Below are positions 1 through 4,567 of a DNA stretch of 5,413 bases, one piece after another. Source of the stretch: Aquabacterium sp. (GTDB taxonomy: Bacteria; Pseudomonadota; Gammaproteobacteria; Burkholderiales; Burkholderiaceae_C); NCBI GenBank assembly GCA_017989885.1, contig JAGNPA010000155.1, positions 1-5,413 of the forward strand, given 5' to 3'. The first letter of the stretch is position 1; each line of letters begins with the position of its first letter. Position numbers and translations under genes: made by a program. Below the pieces are notes generated by a model that saw only the letters and a list, made by a program, of their open reading frames with translations, ran no database searches and was not told where the DNA came from.

Positions 1-62
1 GCTTTTGTAGGACTTTATATGAAAACTGAGCCAGTTGGATCAAAAAAGATGTAATGCTGGGC
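1..62. other. AT-rich window edge without an identifiable gene
   Basis: This stretch is clearly richer in A and T than everything to its right, which becomes GC-rich near position 63. An 11-codon ATG reading frame at 19-54 has no ribosome binding site and no reason to be called a gene. One minus-strand frame is open to the window edge but resembles nothing I recognise. The composition change suggests a junction between sequences of different origin. What lies to the left is not visible. Confidence 0.35.
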
Positions 63-81
63 TTATTGGTGGCGGATGCCT

Positions 82-267
82 TCAATGACGGCCAAAGTAC
101 CGTCGGGAGGAGCCGTCGTGGCGGTTGAACACCCTGAAGTCTTGCGCGAATTGCACACCTGATCCACGTTGCGGCTGATATCTCGCAGCTGCCACGCAGC
201 GGCCGCAGCCGGTGCAGCGGTCGGGGTCAATCTCTGGCAGAGCTTTGGGGCGGGGCATGGCTTGCAT
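82..267 (-). pseudogene. Decayed 4Fe-4S ferredoxin fragment (frameshifted)
   Basis: The first 27 or so residues are those of a small bacterial ferredoxin: MPRPKALPEI from an ATG at 258 (or an ATG at 267), followed by DPDRCTGCGRCVAA. This supplies three cysteines of the CxxCxxCxxxC iron-sulfur motif. The fourth cysteine is missing in this frame, which reads CVAAAR. In the next frame, at about 186-187, it reads CVAACEI, so one lost base there would explain the break. After that point no frame gives a second CxxCxxC cluster, and the open frame continues with unrelated sequence to a stop at 82-84. A GGGGAGAG purine run 14-21 bases before the ATG at 267 could be the old ribosome site. A working ferredoxin of this type carries electrons in the cytoplasm through two clusters; this fragment cannot. 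The N-terminal identity is fairly sure, while the origin of the tail is unknown. Confidence 0.6.
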
Positions 268-298
268 TGTGGTTCACGACTCTCCCCGCTGCGGCACT

Positions 299-316
299 GC
301 CCAATGGCCAATGGGC
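299..316. repeat. Imperfect 18-bp palindrome between ferredoxin remnant and AbiEi promoter
   Basis: GCCCA-A-TGGCCA-A-TGGGC is symmetric except for one A/A pair, and it also contains the tandem 7-mer CCAATGG twice (301-307 and 308-314). It lies about 30 bp upstream of the predicted -35 box of the AbiEi-like gene and upstream of the ferredoxin remnant's start. It could be an old operator or a chance structure. No T-run follows, so it is not a convincing terminator. Confidence 0.25.
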
Positions 317-348
317 GGCGCTGGGCGTGCCCCTCGCAGACACTTCAT

Positions 349-377
349 TTGCTATTTGTCAGAAATTCAGATATCTT
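349..377 (+). promoter_or_regulatory. Predicted promoter of the AbiEi-like gene (leaderless)
   Basis: TTGCTA at 349-354 and TATCTT at 372-377 are separated by 17 bp, and each matches four of six sigma-70 consensus positions. Transcription would be expected to begin around 384-385, which is the start codon itself. No Shine-Dalgarno sequence precedes the ATG at 385. This agrees with a leaderless messenger. Confidence 0.5.
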
Positions 378-385
378 TTCTGACA
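357..385. promoter_or_regulatory. Inverted repeat, likely autoregulatory operator of the AbiEi-like gene
   Basis: The arms TGTCAGAAA (357-365) and TTTCTGACA (377-385) are perfect 9-bp inverted copies around an 11-bp spacer. The spacer ends in the palindrome AGATATCT (369-376). The right arm ends on the A of the start codon, and the repeat covers the predicted -10 box. A bound repressor here would block transcription. AbiEi antitoxins are known to repress their own promoters by binding inverted repeats, so self-control by the gene that follows is the simplest reading. Confidence 0.55.
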
Positions 386-1005
386 TGACAACGCCGCTCA
401 ACACTGCCGAACTGATTCGCCAGCGCATCGCAGGCATGCCCGTCGGTGAGCCCTTCGCCTCAGCGGCATTCCTGAATTGCGGCACGCGTGCATCCGTCGA
501 TCAAACCCTCTCTCGCCTCGTCAAGGCGGGCGATATCGAGCGCGTGGCGCGTGGCGTTTTCGTACGTCCTGAAGTCAGCCGCTTCGTTGGCAAGGTGATG
601 CCTGATCTACAGAAGGTGGCCGAAACCGTTGCCAGAACCACGGGTTCCATCATCCAGGTTCATGGCGCTGAGGCCGCGCGTCGGCTTGAGTTGAGCACGC
701 AAGTTCCCACCCAACCGGTGTTCGTGACATCTGGCCCAACCAAGCGCATCCGCGTAGGCAAGATGGAGATCCGTCTGCAGCATGTCTGTCAGCGCAAACT
801 GGCCTTGGCAGGCCGCCCAGCCGGGTTGGCGCTTGCCGCAATGTGGTATCTCGGGAAGAAGGAGATGACCCCCGCGCTCATTGAGAAGATTCGTCACCAG
901 TTGGGTACGAGCGAGTTCGAGGTGTTGAAGTCAGCCACCAACGCCATGCCTGCGTGGATGAGCGATGCCATTTTCCGCAACGAGCGAACCACTCTTCATG
1001 GCTGA
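385..1005 (+). CDS. AbiEi-type antitoxin-like regulator (DUF6088 family), apparently without its toxin
   Basis: This 206-residue protein looks like the DUF6088/AbiEi family, the antitoxin and repressor half of type IV toxin-antitoxin and abortive-infection systems. Residues about 7-62 form a winged helix-turn-helix: a helical SVDQTLSRLVKAGDIERV segment followed by a wing and GVFVRP. Residues about 75-206 match the family's C-terminal domain, including VHGAEAARRLELSTQ and FVTSGPTKRIRVGKMEIRL. In the family this domain neutralises AbiEii, a nucleotidyltransferase toxin, without needing direct protein contact. The same frame is open back to 169, but I chose ATG 385. The protein from there has the family's expected N-terminus, and the upstream segment overlaps the promoter and ferredoxin remnant. 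No abiEii follows; after 84 bp an unrelated toxin-antitoxin pair begins. The gene could be an orphan left after toxin loss, an anti-addiction decoy, or a regulator with another role. Confidence 0.8.
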   Translation: MTTPLNTAELIRQRIAGMPVGEPFASAAFLNCGTRASVDQTLSRLVKAGDIERVARGVFVRPEVSRFVGKVMPDLQKVAETVARTTGSIIQVHGAEAARRLELSTQVPTQPVFVTSGPTKRIRVGKMEIRLQHVCQRKLALAGRPAGLALAAMWYLGKKEMTPALIEKIRHQLGTSEFEVLKSATNAMPAWMSDAIFRNERTTLHG

Positions 1006-1054
1006 GAGGTCAATCGGTGATGCACTGATTGATGCAAGCTCCTGACGCTTCGCC

Positions 1055-1083
1055 TTGCACTCAAGTATCCAGTCGGATACATT
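1055..1083 (+). promoter_or_regulatory. Predicted promoter of the RelE/ParE-type toxin-antidote pair
   Basis: TTGCAC (1055-1060) and TACATT (1078-1083) are 17 bp apart. The -35 box matches five of six consensus positions and the -10 box four of six. The expected start of transcription is about 1090, the first base of the toxin's ATG, and there is no Shine-Dalgarno sequence before it. The pair can therefore be expressed independently of the AbiEi-like gene. Confidence 0.5.
1065..1080. promoter_or_regulatory. Operator-like inverted repeat between -35 and -10
   Basis: GTATCC-AGTC-GGATAC is a perfect 6-bp inverted repeat with a 4-bp spacer. It lies between the predicted -35 box and -10 box and touches the -10 box. 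This is where the XRE-type antidote of such modules usually binds to repress its own operon. Confidence 0.6.
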
Positions 1084-1092
1084 TGGCAAATG
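1080..1092. promoter_or_regulatory. Second dyad, covering the toxin start codon
   Basis: CATTTG-G-CAAATG is perfectly symmetric around one central base. It begins on the last base of the preceding operator and ends on the G of the toxin's ATG. A one-base loop cannot form an RNA hairpin, so this is more likely a DNA-binding half of a double operator than an RNA structure. Confidence 0.4.
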
Positions 1093-1389
1093 AACACGTT
1101 TCTGCGAACGGATGAGTTCGATTCTTGGCTTGCTGCATTGAAGGACAAACAGGGCCGAGCCCGCATCGTCCACCGCATTCGTTCAGCCGAACACGGAAAT
1201 TTTGGTGATTGTGAGCCGGTTGGCGAGGGCGTGTCGGAAATGCGCATCCACGTTGGTCCCGGCTACCGCGTGTACTACACCCGTCGGGGAGAAGTGATCT
1301 ACTTGCTGCTTTCGGGCGGCGACAAGTCCTCACAGAAGCGCGACATCAAACGAGCCATCGAGATAGCGCGCACCCTGGACAAGGAGTAA
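1090..1389 (+). CDS. RelE/ParE-superfamily toxin, HI1419 type (HigB-like)
   Basis: This 99-residue protein has the size and landmarks of the addiction-module killer proteins typified by Haemophilus HI1419, within the RelE/ParE superfamily (Gp49-like). An N-terminal helical part, with FDSWLAALKDKQGRARIVHRI at about 10-30, leads into a beta-sheet core. The core carries MRIHVGPGYRVYYTRRGEVIYLLLSGGDKSSQKRDIKRA at about 51-89, and the R-x-Y-Y and GGDKxxQxxDIxxA features are typical. Relatives with known activity cut messenger RNA on the ribosome; this branch is less studied, so the target is inferred. The toxin comes first in the operon, the reverse of most type II systems but normal for HigBA-like pairs. 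Its last two codons, AAG GAG, double as the ribosome binding site of the antidote. The start has no Shine-Dalgarno sequence, which may keep toxin synthesis low relative to antidote. Confidence 0.87.
   Translation: MNTFLRTDEFDSWLAALKDKQGRARIVHRIRSAEHGNFGDCEPVGEGVSEMRIHVGPGYRVYYTRRGEVIYLLLSGGDKSSQKRDIKRAIEIARTLDKE
1381..1386 (+). promoter_or_regulatory. Ribosome binding site of the antidote, inside the toxin's end
   Basis: AAGGAG is a strong Shine-Dalgarno sequence located 9 nt before the antidote ATG, and it is formed by the last two sense codons of the toxin. It favours high antidote translation, and possibly coupling to toxin translation, in contrast with the missing site before the toxin. 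Confidence 0.75.
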
Positions 1390-1395
1390 AGAACC

Positions 1396-1683
1396 ATGGT
1401 CAAACTTGCCACCTTCGACGCGGCCGACTACCTGGACGATGAAGAAACCATCGCGGAGTACCTGAGCGCGGCCTTGGAAGATCCCAACCCGGATGTCTTC
1501 CTGGCTGCCATCCGTGACGTCGCTCGCGCACGCGGCATGACTCAACTCGCCAAAGATGCGGGCCTTGGCCGCGAGAGCCTGTACAAGGCGCTGACGCCGG
1601 GCGCCAAGCCTCGCTTTGACACCATGCTCAAGCTGCTTCATGCCTTGGGCGTCAATCTGTCCGCAACGCCCGCTCACTCCTGA
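1396..1683 (+). CDS. XRE-type addiction module antidote, HI1420 type (HigA-like)
   Basis: This 95-residue protein is the partner of the preceding toxin, 6 bp downstream of its stop. It fits the HI1420-type antidote family: an N-terminal KLATFDAADYLDDEETIAEYLSAAL stretch that in relatives contacts the toxin, then a compact helix-turn-helix. The latter includes ARARGMTQLAKDAGLGRESLYKALTPGAKPRFDTMLKLLHALG at about 43-85; the recognition helix is near GRESLYKAL. It is expected to neutralise the toxin and bind the dyads at 1065-1092, repressing both genes. The gene ends 3 bp from the end of the converging pyrophosphohydrolase gene, with no terminator between them. Family and role are well supported by sequence and context; the exact operator assignment is inferred. 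Confidence 0.87.
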   Translation: MVKLATFDAADYLDDEETIAEYLSAALEDPNPDVFLAAIRDVARARGMTQLAKDAGLGRESLYKALTPGAKPRFDTMLKLLHALGVNLSATPAHS

Positions 1684-1686
1684 GCC

Positions 1687-2010
1687 TCAGTCCATCCTGA
1701 CAACCGGATACTTGCGCGCATTGATCACCATCTTGCGCTGCGCCGCATCCACCAGGTCCACGTCCAACACGTTGGCCAGTTGCACCAGGTACAGCAACAC
1801 GTCGGCCATTTCCAAGGCCACGGCTTCCTTCGTGTCAGGCGGCAGTTCGCGGCTTTGCGCTTCGGTCAGCCACTGAAAGGGCTCCAGCAGCTCGCCCGCC
1901 TCCACCACCAGGGCCGAGGCGAGGTTCTTGGGCGCATGAAACGGCCCCCAGTCGCGCTCGTCGGCAAAGCGTTGCAGGGCCTGGGCCAGGTGGGCAAGGC
2001 TGTCGCTCAT
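1687..2010 (-). CDS. MazG-like nucleotide pyrophosphohydrolase (dCTPase-like)
   Basis: This 107-residue all-alpha NTP pyrophosphohydrolase would split a nucleoside triphosphate into monophosphate and pyrophosphate in the cytoplasm. The metal-binding ExxE...ExxD signature is present: E37-A-G-E40 and E67-M-A-D70. The segment FHAPKNLASALVVEAGE, followed by LLEPFQWL, closely recalls the dCTPase/DCTPP1 branch, where the FQW region forms part of the nucleotide pocket. Non-canonical or excess dCTP-type nucleotides are therefore likely substrates, though specificity cannot be read with certainty. I chose ATG 2010 (MSDS) over the in-frame GTG at 2016 because family proteins begin there; neither has a strong Shine-Dalgarno sequence. 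The 46-residue membrane protein gene ends 8 nt upstream, so translation is probably coupled. The length is usual for the single-domain family, and the gene appears intact. Confidence 0.88.
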   Translation of the reverse strand: MSDSLAHLAQALQRFADERDWGPFHAPKNLASALVVEAGELLEPFQWLTEAQSRELPPDTKEAVALEMADVLLYLVQLANVLDVDLVDAAQRKMVINARKYPVVRMD

Positions 2011-2018
2011 GACCACAC

Positions 2019-2159
2019 TCAGCCCAGCAGCTTGGCCAGCCCCCAGATGGCGCAGGCGCCCGACACCGCAGCGGTGATCGTGCGCAGGCCGCGGTGGGTG
2101 GAGAACAAAGCCAGCGCGCTGCTGGCCAGGATGATGCCGAAAAGGTAGGTGAACTTCAT
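2019..2159 (-). CDS. Small two-segment membrane protein, 46 aa, unknown function
   Basis: This short gene reads MKFTYLFGIILASSALALFS, then THRGLRTITAAVSGACAIWG, then LAKLLG and a TGA. Residues about 4-20 and 27-42 are hydrophobic and joined by a short basic turn (HRGLR), as expected for a helical hairpin in the inner membrane. It is 42 nt downstream of the peptidase-hydrolase stop and 8 nt upstream of the MazG-like ATG, which fits one operon. Codon use has the GC-rich third positions of its neighbours. An in-frame ATG nine bases upstream (2166-2168) is an alternative start, and neither start has a clear Shine-Dalgarno sequence. I recognise no family. Support is the tight packing, the clean hydrophobic pattern and the lack of any other gene here. 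A small membrane anchor or stress peptide is possible, but no function can be assigned. Confidence 0.6.
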   Translation of the reverse strand: MKFTYLFGIILASSALALFSTHRGLRTITAAVSGACAIWGLAKLLG

Positions 2160-2201
2160 GGGCAGCATCTTAGTGGAGGCTGCCCCGTCTCTGCGCCACC
2201 C

Positions 2202-4379
2202 TCACTCGGCCAGGCGCTCAATGCGCACCTTGGGCTGCGCCACCGGGTCCACGATGTAGCCCAGGGCCTGGCCCATGATGTCGATGGCGTTGTCAAAGCA
2301 GCCGTGCGTGGCGGGCTCCGAGCCCGCGCCGTTGGACACCCGGCGCGCGGTCAGCACATTCAGGTGGGTGGCGCCCAGGCCCAGGTCGGCCCAGAAGCGC
2401 TGCCACTGGGCCACCTCCTTGCGGCGTTCACGCGCCCACATGTCGTCGGCGGCATCCGGGGCCACCGTGGCCGGGTCAAAGCTGCGCTGCAGGCCCAGCA
2501 GCGGCGTCTTGTGCGTGTCTTCGAACGAGCGGCTCACCAGGTAGAGCAGAGACTTTCGGTACGGCCCCACGGCATCGTCGCGCTCGTTCTGGTCCGACAG
2601 CACGTGGATGTGAAAGTGGCGTGCGTCCAGCACCTTGTCTTTCAACACGGCCTCTGCGTAGTGCTGGTTGGCAAACTGCACCGTGCAGGCCGGCGCAAAC
2701 AGGCGCACGCTGGCGGCCTTGAGCTTGGCGCGGGCCAGTTGCTTGAGCATGGCCCCCAGCACGATGGCGCCCGCCGAGTGGCCAATAAGGTGGATTTCCA
2801 GCTTGGGCAGCTGCGCCTGCAAGGCCTGCAGGTGCGGCAGCATCAGGCGCACCCCGCCCTGATCGCTGAGGCTGGCCCGCTCGGCGTTGAGCTTCATCTG
2901 CCCCCACATGGCGCCGCCCGGGGCACGCAGCACGGGCTCGAGCATGCGGTCGGTGCCTTCGGTGATGCGGTCCAGCCAGCCCTTGGCCGGAGGCACGCCG
3001 CGCACGCCCAGCCCCAGCCGCGCGGCCCATTCTTCGGCCAGGTCGGACACCGTTTCCAGCGCGCCCGAGCGCCAGCTGATGAACAGCGGGTAGATGCCGT
3101 TGGCCAGCGCATAGGGCGCCATGACGCGGATGCGGCTGATGGCGTCGCTCTCGCTGTTGAGGCCGCCGTGGGCGTAGATCATGAGCTTGACGCTGCCGCG
3201 CGCCTTCAACCAGGCCAGGGGTCGGTGCAGCGTGGCGGCCTCCAGCGCGGTCAGCGCGTTCTCGGCGGTGATGTCGTTGCGCACCGGAAAGCCCCGGTCC
3301 AGCACCACGGTGTGGCGGTAGGCCTGGTCGGCGTCCAGCGGGCGGTGCTCGGGTTTCTTGATGTCGCGGTAGCGGCGGGTGAGGGCGTCGTCGCCGGCAA
3401 TCAGGCCCGCAGGGCGGTCGGGCGCCCCCTCGGACATGGCCGAGCTGAACGGCACCAGAAAGCGGGGCGAGCGCGTCACCGGGTCCTGGGCCGACAGCGC
3501 CCGTTGCGAGGGCACGCCCAGCGTGAAGACCCAGGCATCGGCACCGTGCATCACCCAGTCTTCATAGGGCAGCAGCGCGAAGCCGTGCGAGCCCCAGCCT
3601 ACGCCCCACGAGTTCTGCACCACAAAGCCCGACTGGTTGTAGCCCACCAGCGCAAAGGCATGGCCACCCGTCTCTTTGGGCCGGGGCACGGCTTTGATGC
3701 GCACCAGGTCGGCGTGGCCGCGCAGCGTCTTGCGCGTGGGCACGGCCCAGCCTTCGTGCACGGTAGCGGCCACATAGATGGCGCCGTTCTGGCGGATGGC
3801 GGCCTGCATGTCCACCACCGAGCGCATGTCCACCCGGTAGTACACGCCCAGCGTGCAGGCCAGGGCGTCGACGTCCCAGTTGCGCTCGGGGTCATCGGGC
3901 TGGGTGGGGTCTTCCAGCGGCGTGGCGTGCAGGCGGCGCCCTTTGGCATCGAGCACATAGGGCCACAGCGACTCACGGCACACGCCATGGCGCTGCCAGC
4001 CTTTGAGCGCGCCCCGGCAGCTCGACCCTTCGTAGTCTTCGCCGGGCCATTCGTCGTACATGCGCGCGAGCTGATAGAGCATGGCCGGGCTCACGCGGCG
4101 CGCCTCGCCCTCCGGCCCGGGCACATCGCGCACGAACAGCAGGTAGTTGACGACGGCGGCCAGGCCAAAGCCGGTGCAGGCGCCTTCCGAGCCCTGGTCC
4201 AGCAGGTGGCCGCCGGCAGCGTAGGCGGGCAGCCAGTGCTGCACCTCGGTGTCCGAAGGCCACTGCGCGGGCAGATTGCCCAGGGGCGGCAGGTAGGGCC
4301 GGTCGCGCAGGTCCAGGCGATCGGGGCGGGCGTCCAGCGACAACGTGCGCTGGCCAATGACAACCTTCTTGGTGGGCAT
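2202..4379 (-). CDS. Papain-like C1 peptidase fused to an alpha/beta-hydrolase
   Basis: This 725-residue protein has two enzymatic halves. Residues about 20-290 are a bacterial C1 (papain-like) cysteine peptidase: LDQGSEGACTGFG carries the oxyanion glutamine Q62 and nucleophile C68 at papain spacing, GGHAFALVGYN carries H240, and VVQNSWGVGWG carries N256. The usual tryptophan after the cysteine is replaced by T. Residues about 395-700 look like a lipase/esterase-type alpha/beta-hydrolase: IYAHGGLNSE gives an HGG oxyanion-hole motif (H404), LIGHSAGA is the nucleophile elbow (S535), D596 in VLSDQNERDD is a likely acid, and H692 in ATHGCFDN a likely base. About 100 linker residues join the halves, and residues 440-510 may form a lid. 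There is no signal peptide, no transmembrane helix and no long propeptide before C68, so a cytoplasmic, ready-active enzyme is suggested. The start has a perfect AAGGAGG 6 nt away. Substrates are unknown; an effector or stress-triggered role is speculation. Confidence 0.85.
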   Translation of the reverse strand: MPTKKVVIGQRTLSLDARPDRLDLRDRPYLPPLGNLPAQWPSDTEVQHWLPAYAAGGHLLDQGSEGACTGFGLAAVVNYLLFVRDVPGPEGEARRVSPAMLYQLARMYDEWPGEDYEGSSCRGALKGWQRHGVCRESLWPYVLDAKGRRLHATPLEDPTQPDDPERNWDVDALACTLGVYYRVDMRSVVDMQAAIRQNGAIYVAATVHEGWAVPTRKTLRGHADLVRIKAVPRPKETGGHAFALVGYNQSGFVVQNSWGVGWGSHGFALLPYEDWVMHGADAWVFTLGVPSQRALSAQDPVTRSPRFLVPFSSAMSEGAPDRPAGLIAGDDALTRRYRDIKKPEHRPLDADQAYRHTVVLDRGFPVRNDITAENALTALEAATLHRPLAWLKARGSVKLMIYAHGGLNSESDAISRIRVMAPYALANGIYPLFISWRSGALETVSDLAEEWAARLGLGVRGVPPAKGWLDRITEGTDRMLEPVLRAPGGAMWGQMKLNAERASLSDQGGVRLMLPHLQALQAQLPKLEIHLIGHSAGAIVLGAMLKQLARAKLKAASVRLFAPACTVQFANQHYAEAVLKDKVLDARHFHIHVLSDQNERDDAVGPYRKSLLYLVSRSFEDTHKTPLLGLQRSFDPATVAPDAADDMWARERRKEVAQWQRFWADLGLGATHLNVLTARRVSNGAGSEPATHGCFDNAIDIMGQALGYIVDPVAQPKVRIERLAE

Positions 4380-4385
4380 GCCCGG

Positions 4386-4392
4386 CCTCCTT
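4386..4392 (-). promoter_or_regulatory. Strong ribosome binding site of the peptidase-hydrolase gene
   Basis: On the minus strand this reads AAGGAGG, a perfect Shine-Dalgarno sequence 6 nt before the ATG at 4379. It fixes the start codon and indicates efficient translation. A TAAGAT hexamer at 4435-4440 on the same strand could be a -10 box, but I find no good -35 partner. Confidence 0.8.
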
Positions 4393-4472
4393 GTGCTTGG
4401 GGTCGTGAATCAGCTTCTCGCCATGTGAGATTTCATCTTATCGACCGGGGGGCCGGCGCCCATCACTAACCT

Positions 4473-4496
4473 TAGGGGGGAGCGCGGAAACCCCTA
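4473..4496. promoter_or_regulatory. Inverted repeat in the divergent intergenic region, possible operator
   Basis: TAGGGG (4473-4478) and CCCCTA (4491-4496) are exact inverted 6-mers around a 12-bp spacer. They lie just upstream of the possible -35 box of the monooxygenase gene and upstream of the peptidase-hydrolase gene on the other strand. A regulator bound here could affect both genes. No known binding motif is recognised. Confidence 0.35.
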
Positions 4497-4497
4497 C

Positions 4498-4526
4498 TTG
4501 TCACCCCGGGTCTTTCTCCTCATCAT
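4498..4526 (+). promoter_or_regulatory. Possible promoter of the monooxygenase gene
   Basis: TTGTCA (4498-4503) and CATCAT (4521-4526) are 17 bp apart and match five and four sigma-70 consensus positions. A transcript would start near 4533, leaving an untranslated leader of about 35 nt with a proper ribosome site. The -10 box is weak, so this is tentative. Confidence 0.35.
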
Positions 4527-4539
4527 TTCAATCTGAAAT
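4525..4539. repeat. Short perfect dyad ATTTCA-ATC-TGAAAT
   Basis: The 6-bp arms are separated by three bases, next to the possible transcription start of the monooxygenase gene. It could be an operator half-site pair for a dimeric regulator. No U-run follows, so it is not a terminator. Confidence 0.3.
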
Positions 4540-4555
4540 CAATTGATGTCAGTTT

Positions 4556-4562
4556 GAAGGAG
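4556..4562 (+). promoter_or_regulatory. Ribosome binding site deciding the GTG start of the monooxygenase
   Basis: GAAGGAG ends 5 nt before GTG 4568. No ATG is suitably placed, and the encoded N-terminus fits the family, so this site supports the GTG start. Confidence 0.75.
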
Positions 4563-4567
4563 CCGCC

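Noticed and set aside
19..54. An 11-codon ATG reading frame at the left edge
   Set aside because: No ribosome binding site, no hydrophobic or conserved character, and too short to support.
169..384. N-terminal extension of the AbiEi-like protein from ATG 169
   Set aside because: The extension overlaps the ferredoxin remnant, operator and promoter, and has an Ala-rich composition that does not resemble the family. ATG 385 gives the expected N-terminus.
1006..1089. Remnant of an abiEii toxin, or a terminator, in the gap between the two antitoxin-type loci
   Set aside because: Only 84 bp long, with no nucleotidyltransferase motif. TGCAAG and CTTGCA (1033-1038 and 1054-1059) could pair, but with a 15-nt loop and no T-run. 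The 12-bp spaced TGATGCA repeat (1018-1024 and 1030-1036) has no evident meaning.
2011..2016. GTG 2016 as start of the MazG-like protein
   Set aside because: It adds only two residues, lies 2 nt from the upstream stop and has no better ribosome site; ATG 2010 fits the family.
2094..4469. A 791-codon plus-strand open frame opposite the peptidase-hydrolase gene
   Set aside because: It is the antisense shadow of the minus-strand gene: it is rich in His, Gly, Arg, Ala and Gln with no domain, and has no ribosome site. The minus frame has two complete catalytic motif sets and a perfect Shine-Dalgarno sequence.
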